A DNA stretch of 64,000 nucleotides, taken from assembly GCA_902561155.1 (NCBI GenBank), contig CACEOY010000006.1, positions 1-64,000 of the forward strand, given 5' to 3'. The first letter of the stretch is position 1, and each line of letters opens with the position of its first letter. The translations under genes and the position numbers were made by a program. Source of the DNA: an uncultured Pelagibacteraceae bacterium (GTDB taxonomy: Bacteria; Pseudomonadota; Alphaproteobacteria; Pelagibacterales; Pelagibacteraceae). Shown here piece by piece: positions 27,817 to 36,623 of this stretch. The notes beneath the pieces were generated by a model. That model searched no databases. It was not told the origin of the DNA and saw only the letters and a list, made by a program, of their open reading frames with translations.

Positions 27817-27848
27817 AAGAGTTTTTTATAAATTTTTTGAAAGCTCTT
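27817..27848 (+). other. Possible hairpin in the decarboxylase leader
   Basis: AAGAG at 27817-27821 can pair with CTCTT at 27844-27848, extended by T-A and wobble pairs to about 10 bp, followed by TT and an AT-rich stretch before the ribosome site. It is the only structured-looking element in the 177-nt spacer between regA and the decarboxylase gene. Low GC makes chance formation quite possible. Confidence 0.25.
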
Positions 27849-27876
27849 TTGTGTTAATTAATTGGGGACACATGAA

Positions 27877-29055
27877 ATGGAAAAATTTAGTAACGTTAAC
27901 GAACTAGTTAACAAACTTAAACCAGTTAATCCTATATACTGTATACGTCCAGATACCATTAAAAATTCAGTTAAAACTTTTCGAGATAAGTTTCCAGGTA
28001 AAATATTGTACGCTGTTAAGACCAATCCAAATGAGTACGTTCTTAAACACATTATTAAAAACGGCGTAGAAAGATTCGATGTTGCATCAATCAATGAAGT
28101 GAAACTTATAAGAAAATTGAGCCCTAAATCTAAATTATATTTTATGCACCCTATTAAAAGTAGAGAGGATATTGCATCAGCATACTTTAATTACAATGTA
28201 AGAGATTACTCTTTGGATACAAAAGAAGAATTAATGAAAATATTAGACTCAACTAAAAATGCAAAAGATTTAAATTTGTTCGTGAGAATCGCAGTATCTA
28301 ATGAACATGCAGAACTAGACCTGTCCAGAAAGTTTGGTGCTTTAACAAGTGAAGCTTTAGGCTTAGTAAGACTTTGCAAACAACATGCAAAAAAGTTAGG
28401 TATTAGTTTTCATGTAGGTTCTCAATGTATGCATAAGATTTCTTTTTCAAAGGGGTTAAAAGAAATTTCAAATGTAATTAAAAAAACTAAGATTATTCCT
28501 GATACTATCAATGTTGGTGGAGGATTTCCTTCTATTTATCCAGATTTAAAACCCGAACCATTAGAAAATTACTTTAATGAAATTAAAATAGGTTTAGAAC
28601 AATTAAAATTAGAAAAAATGCCAGAAATTATTTGTGAACCTGGAAGAGCTTTAGTCGCTGAAAGTGGCTCTACAATAGTAAGAGTAAACCTAAGGAAAAA
28701 AAATAAACTTTATATTAATGATGGAACTTATGGGTCTTTATTTGATGCGGGTGTGCCAAATTTTATATTACCTTCAAGATTGATCACTAACGGGAGAGTT
28801 CAATCTAAGAAGATAACAGCTTTCCATTTTTACGGGCCGACTTGTGATAGTTTAGATTATATGAAAGGACCTTTTTTGTTACCAAATAATATTAAAGAGG
28901 GTGATTATATTGAGTTAGGTCAATTAGGAGCTTATGGACTTACTTTTAGGACAAAATTTAATGGTTTTTATTCAGATACTATTGTCGAGTTAAATGACAA
29001 ACCCATAATGTCATTATACAATAATGCTGGTAAATTTAATTTCTTAGTAGCTTAA
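27877..29055 (+). CDS. Ornithine/lysine/arginine decarboxylase-like, PLP fold type III
   Basis: About 392 residues. The PLP lysine is in YAVKTNP (about residue 48), the phosphate-binding glycine run in NVGGGFPS, and the dimer-interface CD pair in GPTCDSLD. These match eukaryotic-type ornithine decarboxylases of the alanine-racemase fold. I start at ATG 27877, preceded by GGGGA, rather than the in-frame TTG at 27862. The three following genes process agmatine and polyamines, so the substrate could be ornithine (giving putrescine) or arginine (giving agmatine). The FDAG segment after DGTYGS keeps an aspartate, as in ornithine decarboxylase. Confidence 0.88.
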   Translation: MEKFSNVNELVNKLKPVNPIYCIRPDTIKNSVKTFRDKFPGKILYAVKTNPNEYVLKHIIKNGVERFDVASINEVKLIRKLSPKSKLYFMHPIKSREDIASAYFNYNVRDYSLDTKEELMKILDSTKNAKDLNLFVRIAVSNEHAELDLSRKFGALTSEALGLVRLCKQHAKKLGISFHVGSQCMHKISFSKGLKEISNVIKKTKIIPDTINVGGGFPSIYPDLKPEPLENYFNEIKIGLEQLKLEKMPEIICEPGRALVAESGSTIVRVNLRKKNKLYINDGTYGSLFDAGVPNFILPSRLITNGRVQSKKITAFHFYGPTCDSLDYMKGPFLLPNNIKEGDYIELGQLGAYGLTFRTKFNGFYSDTIVELNDKPIMSLYNNAGKFNFLVA

Positions 29056-30098
29056 TGAATAAAAAAAATGGTCCTAATTCAGGGCACAATAAAAAATCAT
29101 TTCTTAACAAACCTATCGAGCACATAGATATAACAAAATTTGATGCTCGAGAAATAATTAAGTCTATGAGTAAAATGTCTTTTACTTCAAGAGATACTGC
29201 AAATGCATCAAAAATATTTAATGAAATGATTGAAGATAAATCATGCTCTATTTTTTTAACTTTAGCAGGGTCTACTTCAGCTGGAGGCTGTATGAAATTA
29301 TATTCGGATTTAGTAAAATACAATATGGTGGACGCTATTGTAGCTACAGGAGCCTCTATAGTTGATATGGACTTTTTTGAAGCACTAGGTTTTAAACATT
29401 ATCAGGGTTCTCAGTTTGAAGATGATACTAAGTTAAGAGATAACTACGTTGATAGAATATATGACACTTACATTGATGAGGAAGAATTGCAGGCATGTGA
29501 TCAAAAAATTTGTGATATAGCAAATTCTTTGGAACCTAGAAGTTATACTTCAAGAGAAATTATATCTGAAATGGGGAAATTTTTAAAAAAGAATTCAAAA
29601 AAGAGAGGTTCTTTAATTGAAACAGCATACGATAATAATGTTCCAATTTTTTGTCCTGCTTTTACAGATAGTTCTGCTGGTTTTGGATTAGTAATGCATC
29701 AAGAACAAAACCCTAAAAGACATCTAACTATAGACTCTATAAGAGAATTTAGAGAGTTAACCGAAATAAAACTTAAATCAAAACAATCGGGTTTATTAAT
29801 GATTGGTGGTGGAGTTCCCAAAAATTTTGTGCAAGACACTGTCGTATGCGCAGAGCTACTTGGTAAAAAAGTTGAAATGCACAAGTATGCTATACAAATA
29901 ACTGTAGCTGACACAAGAGACGGTGCTTGTAGTAGTTCTACCTTAAAAGAGGCAAGTTCTTGGGGTAAAGTAGATATATCTAAAGAGCAAATGGTTTTTG
30001 CAGAAGCAACTAGTGTATTACCCTTAATTGCTAGTGATGCTTTTCATAGGCAAAATTGGAAAAAAAGACAAAGAAGAAATTTCCAAAAAATATTTTGA
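29055..30098 (+). CDS. Deoxyhypusine-synthase-like protein (putative polyamine aminobutyltransferase)
   Basis: A 347-residue member of the deoxyhypusine synthase family. It has the NAD-binding TLAGSTSAGG (about residues 69-78) and GGGVPKNF (about 251-258), and the strictly conserved lysine in SSWGKVD (K305), which forms the enzyme-imine intermediate. In eukaryotes and archaea the enzyme modifies eIF5A/aIF5A. Bacteria lack that substrate, so here it more likely transfers an aminobutyl group to a free amine such as putrescine, forming homospermidine. Start and preceding stop share one base. Confidence 0.85.
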   Translation: MNKKNGPNSGHNKKSFLNKPIEHIDITKFDAREIIKSMSKMSFTSRDTANASKIFNEMIEDKSCSIFLTLAGSTSAGGCMKLYSDLVKYNMVDAIVATGASIVDMDFFEALGFKHYQGSQFEDDTKLRDNYVDRIYDTYIDEEELQACDQKICDIANSLEPRSYTSREIISEMGKFLKKNSKKRGSLIETAYDNNVPIFCPAFTDSSAGFGLVMHQEQNPKRHLTIDSIREFRELTEIKLKSKQSGLLMIGGGVPKNFVQDTVVCAELLGKKVEMHKYAIQITVADTRDGACSSSTLKEASSWGKVDISKEQMVFAEATSVLPLIASDAFHRQNWKKRQRRNFQKIF

Positions 30099-30102
30099 TA
30101 AT

Positions 30103-30978
30103 ATGAAGAAAACAAGATTAGCGTTAATACAGATGAAAATGTCATCTGATAAAGAAAAAAATATAAAAAATGCAATCTCAAAGATTCACTTGGCAAAAAA
30201 AAAAGGTGCTAATATAGTATGTTTGCCTGAATTATTTTTAACAAACTATTTTTGCCAAGTTGAAAAACATTCCAATTTTAATCTAGCAGAGAGTATCCCT
30301 GGACCAACGACAAAAATTTTTTCTTCATTAGCCAAAGAATTAAATTTAATTTTACTTATATCAGTCTTTGAAAAAAGAACTTCAGGAATTTACCATAATA
30401 CAAGTATTGTAATTAATGAAATCGGAAAAATTTTAGGAAAGTATAGGAAAATGCATATACCCGACGACCCTCAATATTATGAGAAATTTTATTTTACACC
30501 AGGAGATCTTGGTTATAAGTCTTTTAAGACAAAAAAGGGAAATTTAGGAACATTAATTTGTTGGGACCAGTGGTTTCCAGAAGCAGCAAGATTAACTGCT
30601 CTTAAGGGTGCAGAAATACTATTCTACCCAACCGCAATTGGCTGGCATCCAAAAGAGAAAAAAAAGTTTGGTAGATCACAATTAGAGTCGTGGTTAACTG
30701 TACAAAGATCTCATGCTATAGCAAATGGTATTTATGTTGCAGCAATAAATAGAGTAGGTATTGAGAAACAAGGTGGTAAGAAATTGGAATTTTGGGGAAA
30801 TAGCGTAATATTTGATCCAAGCGGAAATGTTGTTGAAAAAGGTAATTTAAATGAACAAGTTTTAGTTTGTGATATTGATTATAGAAAGATCGATAATGTT
30901 CGAAGACATTGGCCTTTTTTTAGAGATAGAAGAATTGATTCATACAAAAACATTCTTAAAAATCCAATCGATGACTAA
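30103..30978 (+). CDS. aguB: N-carbamoylputrescine amidase
   Basis: A 291-residue nitrilase-superfamily enzyme with the complete triad: E43 in CLPELFL, K116 in YRKMHIPDD and C153 in LICWDQWFPEAARL. The MHIPDDPQYYEKFYFTPGD and WHPKEKK blocks are typical of N-carbamoylputrescine amidase, which releases putrescine, CO2 and ammonia. I chose ATG 30103 because upstream in-frame codons lie inside the preceding gene and are not conserved. It overlaps the agmatine deiminase gene by 8 nt. Confidence 0.92.
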   Translation: MKKTRLALIQMKMSSDKEKNIKNAISKIHLAKKKGANIVCLPELFLTNYFCQVEKHSNFNLAESIPGPTTKIFSSLAKELNLILLISVFEKRTSGIYHNTSIVINEIGKILGKYRKMHIPDDPQYYEKFYFTPGDLGYKSFKTKKGNLGTLICWDQWFPEAARLTALKGAEILFYPTAIGWHPKEKKKFGRSQLESWLTVQRSHAIANGIYVAAINRVGIEKQGGKKLEFWGNSVIFDPSGNVVEKGNLNEQVLVCDIDYRKIDNVRRHWPFFRDRRIDSYKNILKNPIDD

Positions 30979-32017
30979 ATTCTCAATCCCTGAAGGTTTA
31001 ATAATGCCTGCTGAATGGGAAAAGCAAGAGTCAACTTGGATAGCTTGGCCCCATAATAAAAATGACTGGCCAAACAAATTTGATCTTGTTCCAAACGTAT
31101 TTGCTGAAATAATTTTCCATATTTCCCAAGATCAAACAGTAAATATACTTATAGAAAATAATTCACTTAAGAAAAAGGCAACTGCAATTTTAAAAAATTT
31201 TAAGGTTAATTTTTTAAATATAAAATTTACTTTATGCAAAACTAATAGAGTGTGGTTAAGAGACTCTTTTCCAATTTTTGTTAAAAACAACAAAAATAAA
31301 AAATTTTTGATTAATTGGGATTTCAATTCTTGGGCAAAATATAAAAACTTTGAAAAAGATAATAATATCATCAATAAAATAGAGAAAACTTTAAAACTTA
31401 ACTCAATTTCACCTATTTTTAATAAAAGAAAAATTGTTCTAGAGGGAGGTGCAATAGATGTAAATGGCAAAGGGGTTCTCATTACTACCGAAGAATGCCT
31501 TTTGAGCAGAGTTCAGCAGAGAAACCCTGGATTAAAAAAAAATGATTATGAAAAATTATTTAATGAATATTTCGGAATAGAAAAAGTTTTATGGCTTAAA
31601 AAAGGAATAGTAGGTGACGATACTCATGGTCATGTTGATGATTTGGCTAGATTTGTTTCTGAAAAAAAAATTTTTTTAGCGTATGAAAGAAATAGAAGAG
31701 ACGCAAATTATAAAATTCTAAGAAATAATTTAAAAATTATAAAAAAAATAAATAATTTTAAAAAATTTAAAATTATCAAAATACCCATGCCAGCGGCTAA
31801 ATACATCGAGGGTACTAGAGTTCCAGCAACGTATCTTAATTTTTATATAGCTAATAAAATTGTGTTAGTGCCTACATTTAAGGATAATAATGACAAAATA
31901 GTTTTAAAAATTTTTAAAAAACATTTTAAAAATAGAAAAATTATTCCCATAGATTGTTCAATTCTCATTTGGGGATTTGGTGCTATACATTGCTTGACGC
32001 AACAGGAACCTAAATAG
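30971..32017 (+). CDS. aguA: Agmatine deiminase
   Basis: A 348-residue peptidyl-arginine-deiminase-family enzyme. It starts with MPAEWEKQESTWIAWPH (from about residue 11), carries VWLRDSFPIF and VLEGGAIDVNG, the histidine region DDTHGHVDDLARF, and the C-terminal nucleophile cysteine in AIHCLTQQEP (about C341). It converts agmatine to N-carbamoylputrescine, the substrate of the gene just upstream. The ATG at 30971 overlaps the previous gene by 8 nt. Its last 8 nt overlap convergent regB. Confidence 0.93.
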   Translation: MTKFSIPEGLIMPAEWEKQESTWIAWPHNKNDWPNKFDLVPNVFAEIIFHISQDQTVNILIENNSLKKKATAILKNFKVNFLNIKFTLCKTNRVWLRDSFPIFVKNNKNKKFLINWDFNSWAKYKNFEKDNNIINKIEKTLKLNSISPIFNKRKIVLEGGAIDVNGKGVLITTEECLLSRVQQRNPGLKKNDYEKLFNEYFGIEKVLWLKKGIVGDDTHGHVDDLARFVSEKKIFLAYERNRRDANYKILRNNLKIIKKINNFKKFKIIKIPMPAAKYIEGTRVPATYLNFYIANKIVLVPTFKDNNDKIVLKIFKKHFKNRKIIPIDCSILIWGFGAIHCLTQQEPK

Positions 32018-33293
32018 GCAAATCATTTATTCTCCACTTAATTTTCACTTTAGCCCCATTAAAGACGCTGCCATTCTCAAAATATATTACCGCTGATTGT
32101 CTCTCTAATAAAGTTTTACCTAAAAATGTTCCTAATCCTAAACCTGCATTATTTTTATATAATTTCGATCTGGATTTAATATAGGGCTCCCCTAAAGCTT
32201 TCATTATGTCTTCTGGAAAACCTGGACCGTCGTCTTCGATAATAATAAATAAGTTTATATTATCACTTACTATTGATATTTGAATTTTTTGATTTGCAAA
32301 TTTGACAGCGTTACCTATAAAATTTCTCAAACCGTAAACTAGTTCGGGATTTCTTTTTATATCTATTTTATTTATATCTTTGTCTGTATTAAGTTTTATG
32401 TCTTTTTCAGTTGACTCTTGAAAAGTCTTTATTATTTCTTCTAATAAATCTTCAAAATTTATAGAGCTAAGAAATTCATCACTAATAATTTTTTTTTGTG
32501 ATATTTTTTTTAGAATTTCACTACATCTCTTAGTCTGACTTATCAGTAAATCTATATCCTTTATAAGCTTAGAACCTTCTCCTACTTCTTTTCTTAATTC
32601 TTTAGCAACCACTGTTATAGTAGCTAACGGAGTTCCAAGTGAGTGTGCAGCAGCAGCGGCCTGTCCTCCTAATGATTCTAATTCATATTCTTTGGCTAGA
32701 ATTTGTTGAAGCTTATTCAACGCATCAGATCTTTTTTTTGTTTCTCCTGCAAATCTTATGCCAAAATAACTTAAAAAAATAAGACCTATTACTAAAGAAA
32801 TTAAAATTCCTGTTACATAATAATTTGGAAATGATAGTACATATTCTTCCATTCCAGGTAGAGGCATTTTAAAAAAGGTTAAAATGAATAATAAAAAAAT
32901 CGTCGAAGATCCAAGTATAATAGTGCTACCCATACTCAAAAAAGTGGATGAGACAATTGTTGGGACTATTAAAAGAATTGCAAAGGGATTAAAAATACCT
33001 CCAGTTAAAAATAACAGAATACTTAACTGAATAATGTCATACAATAAAAAAGAGCAGGAATATAGATCCTTAAGCAAATTTGCTTTTAAACCAAATTGTA
33101 AGTATATATTTGTAAACAATCCTACAGCAATAACTATATGACAGAGTAAAACTGGAAAATTTAAATCTAAAAAAAAATATACTAAATTAATTGAAAAAAG
33201 TTGACCAAAAATAGCAATCCACCTTAAAAAGACTAATGTATTTTTATCTAAATTAAGGTTTTCTTCTAACCTGAAAATAGTAGCAAAATCCAT
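32010..33293 (-). CDS. regB: Redox sensor histidine kinase RegB/PrrB
   Basis: A 427-residue kinase with about six membrane helices (about residues 20-185). The quinone-binding heptad GGIFNPF is at 98-104. The H-box GGQAAAAAHSLGTPLATI has its histidine at about 217. A cysteine at about 257 in TKRCSEIL lies exactly 40 residues later, the spacing of the redox-active H225/C265 pair reported for Rhodobacter RegB. N, G1 and G2 boxes follow (GNAVKFA, DDGPGFPE, GLGLGTFLG). It senses ubiquinone redox state and phosphorylates RegA. It lies 5 nt after gyrB and apart from regA. Confidence 0.93.
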   Translation of the reverse strand: MDFATIFRLEENLNLDKNTLVFLRWIAIFGQLFSINLVYFFLDLNFPVLLCHIVIAVGLFTNIYLQFGLKANLLKDLYSCSFLLYDIIQLSILLFLTGGIFNPFAILLIVPTIVSSTFLSMGSTIILGSSTIFLLFILTFFKMPLPGMEEYVLSFPNYYVTGILISLVIGLIFLSYFGIRFAGETKKRSDALNKLQQILAKEYELESLGGQAAAAAHSLGTPLATITVVAKELRKEVGEGSKLIKDIDLLISQTKRCSEILKKISQKKIISDEFLSSINFEDLLEEIIKTFQESTEKDIKLNTDKDINKIDIKRNPELVYGLRNFIGNAVKFANQKIQISIVSDNINLFIIIEDDGPGFPEDIMKALGEPYIKSRSKLYKNNAGLGLGTFLGKTLLERQSAVIYFENGSVFNGAKVKIKWRINDLPI

Positions 33294-33298
33294 GTGGT

Positions 33299-35368
33299 TT
33301 AAATATCTAAATTAGCTACATCCAATGCGTTGCTAGTAATAAATTCTCTTCTTGGTGCAACTTCATCACCCATTAAAATACTGATTATTTTTTGGTCCTC
33401 TTTCGATTTATCTTTAGTTCCATTTGAATATTGTACTTTTAATAAATTTCTATTGTCGGGGTTTAGAGTAGTTTGCCATAGCTCTTCTGGATTCATTTCA
33501 CCTAAACCTTTAAATCTTTGAATTGTAAATTTTTGCTTCTCTTGCTGTAAAATTTTATTTATCTCTTTAGTTGATAACTTTCCTTTTTTTTCCTTATTAT
33601 TAGAATTTTTTAAAATATAATTTTCCAAATCTTTTTCGTCTTTCATGTAATGACTTTTATTACTCTTGGAAATCTTAAACAAAGGGGGTTGAGCCAAATA
33701 TAAATGTCCATTTTCTATTAATTGATTAAATGGGTGATTATTAAAAAAAGTTAAAAGTAAAGTTCTAATATGGGAACCATCTACATCGGCATCTGTCATA
33801 ATTATAATTTTGTCATATCTTAAATTATTAATATCAAAATCTTTTGAGCCTGTTCCTAAAGCATTAATTAATGTTACTATTTCACTTGATGACATCATTT
33901 TAGAAAGCGCCTTAGTTTCATTTTCAGCAATTTTTCCAGCATTTCTACCGTTAGTATTTACATAAGTATTAAGTATTTTTCCTCTTAGGGGCAAAACAGC
34001 TTGAAACTCTCTATTTCTTCCTTGTTTTGCTGAACCTCCTGCGGAGTCACCCTCAACAATATAGAGCTCTGTTCCCTCTTTTTTAGAAATTTGACAATCA
34101 GCAAGTTTGCCTGGCAACCCTGTTATTTCAAAACTTCCCTTTCTTCGAACATTATCTCTAGCTTTTCTCGCGACATCTCTAGCTACAGCGGCCTGAACAA
34201 TTTTCTCTAAAACATTTCTAATAATTGATGGGTTTTGATCGAACCACATCGAAATTTTATCATTTATTATACTCTCAACAATAAGACGAATTTCTGATGA
34301 AACTAATTTATCTTTAGTCTGAGAAGAAAACTTAGGGTCAGGCATTTTTATTGAGAGAACTACTGTTAATCCCTCTTTTATATCTTCACCACTTAATGAT
34401 AATTTGTTTTTTTTATTATGTTCATTTGAGTATTTGTTAATTACTCTTGTTAATGCACTTCTAAAACCTAATAAATGTGTTCCTCCATCTTTTTGGTGAA
34501 TATTATTTGTAAAGGCCATCACCTCTTCAGAATACCCTGCGTTCCATTCTAAAGAGCATTCTACATTCACATCATTTTTATTTGCTGATATGTATATTGG
34601 TTTTTTAAATACTGCTTTTTCGTTTTTATTAGATAAAATAGGCTTTTTCTTATTAATAAATTGAACAAACTCTAAAATACCTCCGTCGAACTTATTTTCA
34701 TATTTTTTTGGTTTAGAAGATGTTTTATCAACTAATGTTAAGCCTATTCCTTTGTTTAAAAATGCTAGCTCTCTCATTCTTTTTTGTAATACAGATGAAC
34801 TAAATTTTATTGAAGAAAATATCTCTTTTGATGGCAAAAAAGTAATATTTGTTCCTCTCTTAGAAGATTTACCTATTTTTTTTAATGGTTTTAGAGATTT
34901 GCCATTTTCAAACTCTATAAAATATTCAGCCCCATCTCTAAAGATTTTTAATACGAGTTTTTCTGAAAGCGCATTGACTACAGATACACCTACACCATGT
35001 AGTCCACCAGAAACTTTGTAAGAATCATGATCAAATTTTCCTCCAGCATGGAGTTGGGTCATAATAACTTCTGCAGCAGACATCTTTTCAGTTTTATGCA
35101 TATCAATAGGTATTCCTCGTCCATCATCTTCGACTGTGATAGTATTGTTTGAATTGATAAAAACTGAAATATTTTTACAATGCCCTCCAAGAGCCTCGTC
35201 AATTGAATTATCAAGAACCTCAAAGACCATATGATGCAAACCAGTTCCATCATCCGTATCACCAATATACATTCCAGGTCTTTTTCTTACTGCATCTAAA
35301 CCTTTAAGAACTTTAATTGATGAAGCGCTGTATTCGTTTTTTTGATTTAATTGAGATTGTTTTGACAT
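33299..35368 (-). CDS. gyrB: DNA gyrase subunit B
   Basis: A 689-residue GHKL topoisomerase subunit. ATP site: EVLDNSIDEA (about 51-60), EDDGRGIPID, and GGLHGVGVSVVNALS. TOPRIM: EGDSAGGSAKQGRNREFQAVLPLRGKILN in parts (about 436 onward) and MTDADVDGSHIRTLLL. The C-terminal QRFKGLGEMNPEELW closes the protein. It is about 115 residues shorter than E. coli GyrB, matching the compact form without the large TOPRIM insertion. Context with dnaA and dnaN supports gyrase rather than ParE. recF, often between dnaN and gyrB, is absent. Confidence 0.94.
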   Translation of the reverse strand: MSKQSQLNQKNEYSASSIKVLKGLDAVRKRPGMYIGDTDDGTGLHHMVFEVLDNSIDEALGGHCKNISVFINSNNTITVEDDGRGIPIDMHKTEKMSAAEVIMTQLHAGGKFDHDSYKVSGGLHGVGVSVVNALSEKLVLKIFRDGAEYFIEFENGKSLKPLKKIGKSSKRGTNITFLPSKEIFSSIKFSSSVLQKRMRELAFLNKGIGLTLVDKTSSKPKKYENKFDGGILEFVQFINKKKPILSNKNEKAVFKKPIYISANKNDVNVECSLEWNAGYSEEVMAFTNNIHQKDGGTHLLGFRSALTRVINKYSNEHNKKNKLSLSGEDIKEGLTVVLSIKMPDPKFSSQTKDKLVSSEIRLIVESIINDKISMWFDQNPSIIRNVLEKIVQAAVARDVARKARDNVRRKGSFEITGLPGKLADCQISKKEGTELYIVEGDSAGGSAKQGRNREFQAVLPLRGKILNTYVNTNGRNAGKIAENETKALSKMMSSSEIVTLINALGTGSKDFDINNLRYDKIIIMTDADVDGSHIRTLLLTFFNNHPFNQLIENGHLYLAQPPLFKISKSNKSHYMKDEKDLENYILKNSNNKEKKGKLSTKEINKILQQEKQKFTIQRFKGLGEMNPEELWQTTLNPDNRNLLKVQYSNGTKDKSKEDQKIISILMGDEVAPRREFITSNALDVANLDI

Positions 35369-35502
35369 GTAATTTTTAAAATTTTATTTTTATATCATTT
35401 TTTGTCCTCAATATACAATCAAACAGCAACCTGTCCTTCTATTAGTGACAATTATCAATGCTTTTAGATGATTTTTTAAAAAAAAAAGGTGAAAAATGAC
35501 TT

Positions 35503-36618
35503 TTAAATTTTCATCGGCATTATTACATAAAAACTGTTTTTATCTGAGTTATCAAACACTAGAACTGGTGAGGTTGAGTTTTTAAGACTAAATGTTAAAT
35601 TTTTATCTTCAATCTCAGATGCTATATCAATCAAATATTTTGAATTAAAACCTATAGTAAGGTCTTCTCCATCATATTTAGCAGCTACTGTTTCATTTCC
35701 ATCTCCAGAATTAGTGCTATTTACTGATAATTTCAATTTGTCTCGGCTTAATTCTAGTTTAACACCTTCCTTTCTATCGATCGAAACGGATGCAACTCTT
35801 TCGACAGAATTGATGAAATCTTTAGATGAAACTGTTAGAGTTTTTGTATTCTCTTTAGGCACTACCTTTTGATAATCGGGAAATTTACCATCTATTACTT
35901 TTGATATTAACTTTATTTTTCCTAATGAAAACTTAATCTTATTGGCACTTGTTTGGATAAACAATTTTTCATCTACATTATCTAGTAGCGAACATAGCTG
36001 AAAAACAGTTTTACGTGGAATGATTATTGATGTAAATGTTTTTATATTTTCAACTGCTATACTGCTAGAGGAAAGTCTGTGACTGTCAGTTGCAACTCCT
36101 GTTAAAAATGTATTTTTGTTTGATTCTGTTGCATGAAGATATACACCATTCAAATAATGTCTTGTATCATCATTAGAAATAGAAATTTTTGTTTTATTAA
36201 GTAAAGAAAGAAACCTTTTTTTTTCAATCTCCAATTTTTCAATTTCAAATTTATCATCAAAAGTCGGAAAATTACTTGTAGGCAAACACAATAAGTTGAA
36301 ATCGGAATTTTTTGATTTTAAACTTAATTTATTTTCACCTTTTAAAGAAAAATTTATTTCAGTTTCAGCAGGGATTTTTCTCAATATATCAAATAAAACA
36401 TTTGCAGAAGTTGTTGTATTGCCCTCCTCAATGATTTTTAATTCTGATATTTCGTCATAAAAAACTATATCTAAGTCAGTGGCGACTATCTCTAATTTCT
36501 TATTTTTTATGTTTAACAAAACATTAGAAAGTATAGGTAATGTGTTTTTTTTTTCTACTACTCCTTGTACAAAATTTAATGATTTAAGGAGTAAGTCTCT
36601 ATTAATATTAAATTGCAT
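35503..36618 (-). CDS. dnaN: DNA polymerase III beta sliding clamp
   Basis: A 371-residue clamp of normal length, starting MQFNINRDLLLKSLNFVQGVVEKKNTLPILSN-like (first 32 residues in this pattern) and ending in the typical SPVLVFDNSDKNSFYVIMPM. Three repeated clamp domains of about 120 residues are apparent. It tethers polymerase III to DNA. It starts 5 nt after dnaA, so both are probably on one transcript. A 134-nt spacer, with no gene and no clear DnaA box, separates it from gyrB. Confidence 0.96.
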   Translation of the reverse strand: MQFNINRDLLLKSLNFVQGVVEKKNTLPILSNVLLNIKNKKLEIVATDLDIVFYDEISELKIIEEGNTTTSANVLFDILRKIPAETEINFSLKGENKLSLKSKNSDFNLLCLPTSNFPTFDDKFEIEKLEIEKKRFLSLLNKTKISISNDDTRHYLNGVYLHATESNKNTFLTGVATDSHRLSSSSIAVENIKTFTSIIIPRKTVFQLCSLLDNVDEKLFIQTSANKIKFSLGKIKLISKVIDGKFPDYQKVVPKENTKTLTVSSKDFINSVERVASVSIDRKEGVKLELSRDKLKLSVNSTNSGDGNETVAAKYDGEDLTIGFNSKYLIDIASEIEDKNLTFSLKNSTSPVLVFDNSDKNSFYVIMPMKI

Positions 36619-36623
36619 CAGTT

